DNA of 64,000 nucleotides from contig NC_068925.1 in NCBI RefSeq assembly GCF_023091745.1, positions 73,225,085 through 73,289,084 of the forward strand. The letters run 5' to 3'. Positions 57,026-64,000 of this stretch are shown piece after piece. Origin of the DNA: Budorcas taxicolor. Lineage: Eukaryota; Chordata; Mammalia; Artiodactyla; Bovidae. Below the pieces are notes generated by a model, which saw only the letters and a program-made list of their open reading frames with translations, made no database searches and had not been told where the DNA came from. Both the position numbers and the translations under genes were made by a program. Within the stretch, counting starts at the first letter, position 1; each line of letters opens with the position of its first letter.

Positions 57026-57438
57026 ATACTCCTCCAGAAGTAAGCTCCAGAAAGAAATGGCCAGTTTTAATGTCCCTCATAGTCCCATATGCAGGTCACA
57101 CGTGCGTGTAGTAAGCACTCCAAAGATACCTGCTGGATGGACTGATGGATAAATAAGGTCAAGGCTACATGGGAAAAGAAGTTACATCATCAAAGGGTTA
57201 GGGACCACAGTGGAAAGAAAGATACAGAGCACATTTGATGTTTCAAGGACTGGTGTTTCAAGGACTGGTGAAGTAGGAATAAAGGTCTGAAGGAGGTGGA
57301 AAGGGTTTGTGGCCAGAGGTGAGCGTGGAATTGTTTGAGGTCTTAGAAATGAGTATAACCCTGTGAAGCAGAAAAGCCTCAGGTATGGCTCAGGAAGAGG
57401 GGAGGTGATAAGAGGAAGAGGAGGAAGACCCAGGCATA
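57026..57438. other. Unique intronic sequence
   Basis: Contains a direct duplication, GTTTCAAGGACTGGT, twice in a row at about 57240-57270. Confidence 0.5.
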
Positions 57439-57488
57439 CAGTGTACATATGTGTGTGTGTATATATATATAGTAAGTGTGTGTGTATA
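57439..57488 (+). repeat. (TG)n(TA)n microsatellite
   Basis: ATGTGTGTGTGTATATATAT then AGTAAGTGTGTGTGTATA, directly abutting a Tigger element. Confidence 0.85.
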
Positions 57489-57933
57489 CAGCAAGTCCCC
57501 TTACATACTGACAAGTTGCATTCTGAGAGCACATTCATTAAGTCCAATTTGTTTGTAAGCAAAGTCCAGCAAAGTTAGCCTAGGCACCCAACTGATACAA
57601 TCGGCTATATGGTACTGTACTGCAGTAGTCTTATAATATTCTTTACATGAAAATATACAAAAAACAAACAAAAAACACATTTTAAACCTTACAGTATAGT
57701 ACCTTGAAAAGTATAGTAGGACCGTCCAACAGCTGGCATCCAGGGGCCGGCACTGGGCGAGAATGGTTCCTGACTGGAGAAGGGAGAGGAGGTGGGAGAT
57801 GGTAGGGCTGAGGGAGCGTCCGCAGCGGGGGACGGAGGGCAGGCTGCCGCGTCACAGCGCCTGATGCCGATGCACGCGCGTGCACAGCTTTGAAAGTTCA
57901 CAACTGGAAGTTTCATATGCAGGGGACTTTCTA
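57489..57933 (+). mobile_element. Nonautonomous Tigger (TcMar) DNA transposon
   Basis: Terminal repeats CAGCAAGTCCCCTTACATAC and CATATGCAGGGGACTTTCTA are flanked by TA on both sides, the mariner/Tigger target. The interior has CCCAACTGATACAATCGGCT and GACTGGAGAAGGGAGAGGAG. It has an unusually CpG-rich core at about 57780-57890. No transposase. Confidence 0.8.
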
Positions 57934-58845
57934 TAGATAGTGTGTGTGTATACATACATGCACATATAGTGTACATACAGCGTGTACATATACAGTGTAT
58001 GACACACAGCTGATTTCATTTTAAGAGAGTGTGGGGGAGGGAGCCTGAGTCTGTTGGGGAGCTATTCTGCTTGTATCAAGGTGGCTTTGTTGCTTTTTCC
58101 CTTACCCTGAACGGCCTATACAGTAACTAGTCAAAAGTTATAATATTGCTTTGATATTTTTATAAAATTACACCATTATAGAAAAAGCATAATCTGCTGG
58201 GTTTTATCCCATTACTGATATCCCATTTTATCCCATTTCTATGTCTGAGGAAGGCTTATCCCATTAACCCTAGAACTGTGACCAGCAGAATGTCTGAAAG
58301 AAACTGCTTCTGCCAGACAGCTTAATCTCACAAGTTACGAGCAGATGTCACAGCATCTGGTAGCATCATCTCGGCAGTCCTGCCCTGGTACATAAATTAC
58401 GCGTACCAGGTTTAAATGGTAAAATCGTCAGGGATGTTCTCTCTGTTGTAGGTTAACATAAGGATCTCTATTTCACTTTTTCCAACGGATCCTGTGCTTT
58501 CCAAACCCTATCTGTATTTTCCTTTGTGTGTTTCCCCAGTTTTTCTGGATTTACACAGGCATAGGTCTCTCCCTTTTGTACATTGCACACCTAAACAGGG
58601 GCTCTTCTGTAACAGTCCTGATAACAGAGAGGCCTTGTCTTGTTCCCAGCCCTTCTGAGTGTCCTGTGGGAGTCTACAGAGATTCTCGCTTTGTGTGTGA
58701 GGGTATCTGGGGAAACTCCTCTTCCCTTTTCATTGAAAATAGTCCTTTCCCCATGTAACCAATTTATGTCCTTTATAGAACTTTACACATTTAGCTATTA
58801 CTTTGTTAAACTTCTTTTCCATCCCTCATTTTTTGCCTCTCCCAC
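57934..58845. other. Unique intronic sequence
   Basis: No repeat or gene recognised. Confidence 0.5.
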
Positions 58846-58965
58846 TAGAAAGTGAGCTCCATGAAGGTAGAGCTGGTTTTATTTGCTTAACATTGGGTCT
58901 CCAGGGCCTTGCACAGTTCTGGCAAATTGGGACCACTGAGTAAGTAGATGTTTCAAACCAGTTGT
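58846..58965 (+). repeat. L2 3' end
   Basis: CTAGAAAGTGAGCTCCATGAAG, GGGCCTTGCACAGTTCTGGC and a GAGTAAGTAGATGTTT end match the L2 terminus. Confidence 0.7.
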
Positions 58966-58969
58966 TCCT

Positions 58970-59090
58970 GCATCTTTATTGAAATGAGGATAAAGAAGCA
59001 ATTTCATGGAATTACTGTGAAGATAAAATGAGATGATGCGTGGAAAGCACTTAACACAGTATTTGGCAGATTAGTTATTAGCCTCAGTAT
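58970..59090 (+). repeat. MIR SINE
   Basis: TGAAGATAAAATGAGATGAT, GTGGAAAGCACTTAACACAG and TATTTGGCAGATTAG follow the MIR 3' half. Confidence 0.7.
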
Positions 59091-59151
59091 GTAGTATCAG
59101 GCAGTACAAGGAACTGGACACATTCTGGTACTTGTTTAGGGCCTGCCCGTC

Positions 59152-59352
59152 AGACATCCAACTCATTAGAAAAGACCCTGATGCTAGGAAAGATTGAGGG
59201 CAGGAGAAGGGGGCTACAGGATCAGATGGTTGGATGGCATCACTGACTCAATAGACATGAATTTGAGCAAACTCTGGGAGACAGTGAACAGGGAAGCCTG
59301 GCATACTGCAGCTCACAGGGTCGCAGAGTCGGAAACGACTTAGCAACCAAAC
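59152..59352 (+). mobile_element. BovB 3' end, sense
   Basis: CATTAGAAAAGACCCTGATG through GTCGGAAACGACTTAGCAAC. Diverged, with short deletions. Confidence 0.9.
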
Positions 59353-59458
59353 GTCTTGAGACAGAAGTGAGAAATAGCAGCTGTCAGCTTCCTGCTCCCC
59401 ATGCTGAGCAGTAGGGGGCGCTCTGTAGGAGTTCTATTACCGGGAGGTAGGGGTACAC

Positions 59459-59792
59459 GTGGGGCTTCCCGGGTGGCTCAGCTGGTAGAGAAGCTACCTG
59501 CAATGCAGGAGACTCTGGTTCAATTCCTGGCTCGGGAAGATCCCCTAAGGAACAGACTACCTACTCCAGTATTCTTGGGCCTCCCTGGTGGCTCAGATGG
59601 TAAAGAATTCGCCTGCAATGAGGGACACCCAGCTTCGATCCCTGGATGGGGAAGACCCCCTGGCGGAGGGTGTGGCAACCCACTGCAGTATTCTTGCCTG
59701 AAGAATCCCTATGGACAGAGGAGCCTGGCGGGCTGCAGTGCATGGGGTCGCAAAGAGTCAGATGCGGCTGAGCCACTAAGCACAAAACTCAG
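59459..59792 (+). repeat. Bov-tA SINE, tandem-head form
   Basis: Two heads joined at CCAGTATTCTTGGGCCTCCC. A perfect 10-bp target duplication AGGGGTACAC lies at 59449-59458 and 59793-59802. Confidence 0.95.
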
Positions 59793-59859
59793 AGGGGTAC
59801 ACACAAGGAGAAGAAACGCCCCTACTTATACACTCGTTGACAACAAAATTCATCAATGG

Positions 59860-61225
59860 TCAGTCTAAGAAAGGAATGGCAAATTTTATTTAAGCCAACT
59901 GGAGGGTTTTAACTTGGAAGACAGTCTCTCAGCGAGCTTTGAGAACTGTTCCAAAGAGATGGTGGGGGAGGCCATTATCTGTGAGTTTGATGAGGGGGCT
60001 GCACTCAGTCAAGCAGACATCTTGGTAGAAGGTTCCTCCTGTTTGTGAGGAGCAGACATTGTGGTTAATGGTTTTAGTGCTTTTCTGAGTGTGGCAGGAC
60101 TTCCCTGGTGGCTCAGATGGTAAAGCATCCTCCTGCAATGCAGGAGACCTGGGTTCAGTTCCTGGGTTGGGAAGATCCCCTGGAGAAGGGAATGGCAAGC
60201 CACTCCAGTACTCTTGCCTGGAGAACCCGGTGGACAGAGGAGCCAGGCAGGCTACAGTCCATGGGGTTGCAAAGAGTCAGACATGAGTGAACGACTAACA
60301 CTTCCACTTTGAGTATTGGAAGATGCAAGAAACTGGATTCATAAAATTTTCTTCTGAAAATATCTGAACTCTCTGAGGACTAGTTCTTCCAGTTTTCCCA
60401 TGTCTTATTCTGATCTTCACCCTTAATTCCCTTCAGGGCGTGTTATAGGTCAGTGATTGTAGTGGTCAGCGACTTGATTCTTATAGAACTGGATGATGGC
60501 CAACGTTCATTATTTTTACCATCCTTTCCCTTTGGGCCATAATTTTGACCAGGGTTTGGGAGGGATTTCATGACCTGTTTGCCCCTCAGTGCTAGGAATG
60601 CTCATTCCTAGATCAGGCAAGGATTTTGTTGATAGGTCCCTCAATGTGCTATTACTGGACGAGGCCCTGTTAACAGCAACCAACAGCTTCTGTACTTCTG
60701 GTTTTGCTGGTCTGTTATGGTCTGGGAAGTGGCTCCCTCTTGTTGCTTCTTCCCTTATCCAGAGACAGGTTATTATAATCATTGAACTTATAGAACTATA
60801 TATTTGGCTGATCATTTCAAGTTGCCTAGTCATCCTTATTTTTATTGGAGGCTCAGCCACACATTTGGCAATGCAAGAACCGATCATCTTGTAAAGAGGC
60901 AGAATAGAAGAAATACAGCTAGTAACATTAATGAAGCTGTGAGTATTTAAGCTAAGAACTTCCATTAGATACAGTGCTGTATTTACACAAGTCATCTGAC
61001 CCAGCCTGCTCTTCCCTCATTGCTATCTTTAAGGGAAATGATATATTGGTGTTATGTATAAAGCTTACCAAAGGTGTCTGCACATACAAGGTGAGTGGTG
61101 GGTCATCATGACCCCTTACAGGATTAAGACAGGAATGTTATCTTCTAAGGAGTTACATGGTTGGCACCAGAACAAGAGTTGATCTTTATGGCTGAGCAGG
61201 TATTTCTGCTGTCGGGAAGGTCTGG
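59860..61225 (-). repeat. LTR/ERV-like sequence, antisense (probable)
   Basis: GGCAAATTTTATTTAAGCCA near the left edge contains a reversed AATAAA. The block reads like a repeated ruminant retroviral-type sequence on the minus strand. A 159-codon minus frame (60516-60995) shows no domain I recognise. Neither edge is certain. A Bov-tA interrupts it. Confidence 0.4.
60096..60309 (+). repeat. Bov-tA SINE
   Basis: Low-divergence unit: ACTTCCCTGGTGGCTCAGAT through GACTAACACTTCCACTTT. Confidence 0.95.
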
Positions 61226-62064
61226 TTAATGCATAATGCAAATGTTAATTAGTGCACATTGGGAGGGAAGGTGGGGGCCCGAGGGAGCAGAGAAAAATTT
61301 TATGTTTAAATTTTTCTCATCTTACCTTAAAATATAAGCTTTATTTCATCACATCTGTTTTCGTTCTTGTTCTGTGTCTGTGTAGCTTGATAATCTTTTC
61401 CTCACTGACTTGTGATTTCAGAAGAATACTGTATTTGATTAAAGCAGACTTTACATGGTTGGTTCACTGTTCTTTCTTTTAAAAATCCTCCCTGTACCCA
61501 GCCGACTGATTCATAGCCTCTTTGTATAATGTTATCTCGTAATGTAGTTGCCAAGGCCTGTAATTGAGGTGAGTGGCTCTGTGCACAGAATGTAATTACT
61601 TATCCTGCAGCTTGGAATGTGCCAAAATAATGACCAGATGAACAATTACAATGGATGATACGGCTCATTGTGGCAGATCTTCAGAGAGTGCTAATTGTAT
61701 CGTTACTGAAATCAACAGCATAAACCTGGAGCACCGCATTCATTGGTCGGATACTCTTCTCACCACTTATTCAACTAGCATTTGTGAAATCTTCAAGGAG
61801 GCACTGTGGGAGGTGGAAAGGGAGCAGAAAGCATGGGTCCTGCCCTCAGTCTTGCTGTCCTGTTGGGAGAGAGAACACACTGGGATGTAGCAATTGGGAA
61901 CAGTGTTTGTTTGTTTGTCTTTTAAGCTATAGTCAAACTACAAAGCAAAAGAGTGATCTGTTTGGATTGTGGTCACACAGGGAAGACTCCTAGGAGAAGG
62001 TGAGCCTAGAGCTTGGGTCTTGAAGAAATTGCTCATGATGCTGACAATAGCCTTTGTGCACCAG
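61226..62064. other. AT-rich unique block, candidate conserved non-coding element
   Basis: No repeat recognised. Contains the octamer ATGCAAAT beside TTAATTAG at about 61236-61253, and TAATTACTTATCC at about 61593. Such clusters are common in developmental enhancers; this is inference only. Confidence 0.35.
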
Positions 62065-62371
62065 TACTGAATCGAATCTTGGAGACTGAGTTTTGGGTGA
62101 AATAAAAAAGAAGAGTTTTATTGCTTTGCCAGGCAAAGGGTAACACAGTGGGCTCGTGCCCTCAAAAACTATGTGTCCCAACCCCAGGGTATTTGATGAG
62201 GAATTTTATAGCAATGGTTCAAGGGCAGGGCTGCTGTAAGGATCAGGGTGTATGTAGGACCTGCATTCCTTTAATTTGACCTCAAGTGGTCTCCTAATGA
62301 GCCTCTGTGGTTCCTTTAACCCAGTCTCGGGTGGTCTTCTCTGGGTTGAGGAATGCTAACATCCTCCATTT
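62065..62371 (-). repeat. ERV LTR fragment, antisense
   Basis: GAGTTTTATTGCTTTGCCAG, GTGGTCTCCTAATGAGCCTC and GTGGTTCCTTTAACCCAGTC resemble a ruminant ERV LTR in reverse. A Bov-tA follows, and continuation beyond it is unclear. Confidence 0.5.
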
Positions 62372-62560
62372 TGGGGGGGCTCAGGTGGTAAAGAATCTGC
62401 CTGAAATGCAGGAGACCCGGGTTCCATTCCTGGGTCAGGAAGATCCCCTGGAGAAGGGAATGGCAACCCACTCCAGTATTCTTGCCTGGAGAATTCCATG
62501 AACAGAGGAGCCTGGCAGACTATAGTCCATAGGGCCACAAAGAGTCAGACACATAAGCTA
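62372..62560 (+). repeat. Bov-tA SINE, 5' end worn
   Basis: GGCTCAGGTGGTAAAGAATC through AAGAGTCAGACACATAAG. Confidence 0.9.
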
Positions 62561-62644
62561 CACGGTTGTACACATATTTGTATACAACTTTTCTTACTGT
62601 GTCATAAACATTTTTCTGCAAGTCATCATAATTATAATTTGAAT

Positions 62645-62800
62645 GAGCTTGTATTTGTGTAGTGCTTTAAAAATGTAGAAATGCCTTATATCCATTGTTT
62701 TATCACAACAACCCATGTGATAAGAGGGAGACTTGGTGATTGAGTGACAAGTTCAAGGTCATACAGATATCGCAAGTCAGAATTTCTGATCCCAGATCCC
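62645..62800 (-). repeat. MIR SINE, antisense
   Basis: TATCACAACAACCCATGTGA, TGAGTGACAAGTTCAAGGTC and AAGTCAGAATTTCTGATCCC follow reversed MIR. Confidence 0.7.
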
Positions 62801-63055
62801 TTATTCATTTTATTTTACAATTGTTCTACTGATAATTGTATAATTTTCCAAAGTTAATGTAAATTATTTCTATTCTTTTACTTAGTCCATTGTTACATAT
62901 ATCGGTTGCCCCATTTCTTCCCTTTGACCAGTAGTGTCAATTATATGACTTATTTTGTCTTTTATTTATTTTAAGGGGGAGAATTTAGATTTGTTTTAAA
63001 TTTGATTCAGAATTCCAGTAGTATGAATAGGGTAGGGATTGAACTGTAGGTAGGG
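62801..63055. other. AT-rich intronic sequence
   Basis: No repeat or gene recognised. Confidence 0.5.
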
Positions 63056-63061
63056 AGCATA

Positions 63062-63275
63062 ATAGGCGGTACAGGGGTAAAAAATTCTGCTTCCCAATGC
63101 AGGAGACATAGGTTTGATACCTGGGTTGGGAAGATCCCCTGGAGAAGGGAATGGCAACCCACTCCAGTATTCTTGCCTGGAAAATTCCATGGACAGAGGA
63201 ACCTGGTGGGCTACAGTCCATGGGGTCACCAAGAGTTGGATGCAACTGAATGACTGAGGACTCACGCACACGTAC
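63062..63275 (+). repeat. Bov-tA SINE
   Basis: Worn head (GGCGGTACAGGGGTAAAAAATTC), clear body, ending in an ACGCACACG tract. Confidence 0.9.
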
Positions 63276-63700
63276 ACACTGGTGGTCTCACCCTTGTTCA
63301 GCAGCTGCCTCCTCAGAGACTGATCTAATTTCTGAAGTCCTTTTGTGGTTATTTGTGGGGTTCCTATTAGCACCGGGCACAGGGCCAGGTAGATTCTGAA
63401 ACTGCCAGGGCACTTGCCGTCAGGAAGCTAAGTCACGTATAGGAGGCAAGGGGACAGGTAAGCTGGCTGTGATAGTGCGCATGGTGAGTCAGTGGGGGTG
63501 CCATCTGGATGCTTGGCAGCAGGCCGCCTTGGCTGGGAGCTCAGGGAAGAGTCTTACGATGAAGGACTAGTTGCGAGTTGACCAGGCGAAGAGGCATAAG
63601 AAGAGGACAGTGGGAGGGCACGTCATTCCAGGCAAGGGGACCGGTCTACGTGACAGGTAGGTGGTAAGACAGACCTGGCACACCTGACGAATTCAAGTTG
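63276..63700. other. Unique intronic sequence
   Basis: No repeat or gene recognised. G+C is higher than in most of the window. Confidence 0.5.
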
Positions 63701-63704
63701 TTTG

Positions 63705-63925
63705 GGGTGGCTGGACTAGTGGTAGAGAACCTGCCTGCCAGCGAAGAGACAATAGAGACACGGGCTCGATTTCTGGGTGGGGAAGATCCCCTGGAGGAGG
63801 TCATGGCAACCCACTCCAGTGTTCTTGCCTGGAGACCCCATGGACAGAAGAGCCTGGCAGGCTGCCGTCCACAGGGTCGCAAAGAATTGGACATGACTGA
63901 AGCGACTTAGCAGGCGTGTGCACAG
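63705..63925 (+). repeat. Bov-tA SINE
   Basis: Head with the extra-base subtype (GACAATAGAGACACGGGCTC). It ends GAAGCGACTTAGCAG, like a BovA unit. The final 75 bases of the window show nothing further. Confidence 0.9.
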
Positions 63926-64000
63926 CATAGCTGGAGTGTAGGTGTGTGAGAAGGTGGGGAGAGAGAAGGCAGGAGGGTCAGGTAAGGGACAGATGGCCAA

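Larger units (their letters stand above)
4151..64000 (+). other. KCNH1: KCNH1 downstream intron (inferred)
   Basis: No sequence encoding the next conserved EAG1 segment (the S4 helix with regularly spaced arginines, the GFG pore) was found in this span. All remaining open reading frames are explained by retroelements or are short and unrecognised. This is inference: a nested gene without obvious coding signal cannot be excluded. Confidence 0.75.

Noticed and set aside
57780..57890. CpG-rich block as a CpG-island promoter
   Set aside because: Too short, and contained within a Tigger element with readable termini. Kept only as a finding about CpG retention.
60096..60170. tRNA-like heads with A- and B-box-like words (here and in about 25 other places) as tRNA genes
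   Set aside because: They are the 5' parts of Bov-tA SINEs, joined to BovA bodies, and do not form complete tRNAs.
60516..60995. 159-codon minus-strand open frame as a possible gene
   Set aside because: No recognisable domain, no splice or promoter context, and it lies in sequence that reads like an antisense LTR/ERV block. Length alone does not support a gene.
1..64000. A novel defence, biosynthetic or other multi-gene system
   Set aside because: The window is vertebrate intronic DNA with one exon. No gene cluster is present.

Overview
The window is mammalian genomic DNA from a ruminant, almost certainly a bovid (cattle, buffalo, sheep or goat). The diagnosis rests on dense Bov-tA and Bov-A2 SINEs, eight BovB (RTE-clade) LINE fragments and ruminant L1 3' ends, on a background of older mammalian MIR, L2, L1M, hAT and Tigger copies. 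There are no bacterial-style genes or operons.

The only functional coding sequence I can support is one exon on the + strand at 3677-4150. It belongs to KCNH1 (EAG1, Kv10.1), a voltage-gated potassium channel, and encodes the pre-S1 linker, S1, S2 and S3. Two splice donors exactly 81 bases apart (4070 and 4151) give forms with or without a 27-residue insert between S3 and S4, matching the two EAG1 isoforms known in mammals. Positions 1-3676 are the upstream intron. I find no S4/pore exon after 4151, so the remaining ~60 kb reads as one very long KCNH1 intron.

Layout: 1-6.3 kb holds old MIR/L2 pieces, the exon and unique sequence. 6-13.3 kb holds a 1.5 kb BovB with a long reverse-transcriptase reading frame, a complete nonautonomous hAT element and SINEs. 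13.9-20.7 kb is one ancient antisense L1 broken by later L1, BovB, SINE and U6-derived insertions. 20.9-33.2 kb alternates BovB, L1, hAT and SINE copies. 34.2-37.4 kb carries LTR-like sequence and a ruminant L1 3' end with a Bov-A2 inside. 37.4-40.2 kb is the longest repeat-poor stretch. 41 kb is a microsatellite abutting a SINE. 43.7-47.8 kb and 51.9-55.5 kb are degraded sense-strand L1 composites. 57-64 kb holds a Tigger element, a BovB 3' end, LTR-like fragments, a conserved-looking AT-rich block and SINEs.

No new gene system is evident. The most informative points are the KCNH1 alternative donors, a 33-base 5' fragment of U6 snRNA with a 12-bp target duplication inside the fossil L1, three copies of one hAT family (two with 8-bp target duplications), and several nested insertions whose order can be read from target-site duplications. 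Repeat family names are from memory of consensus sequences; no database was searched.
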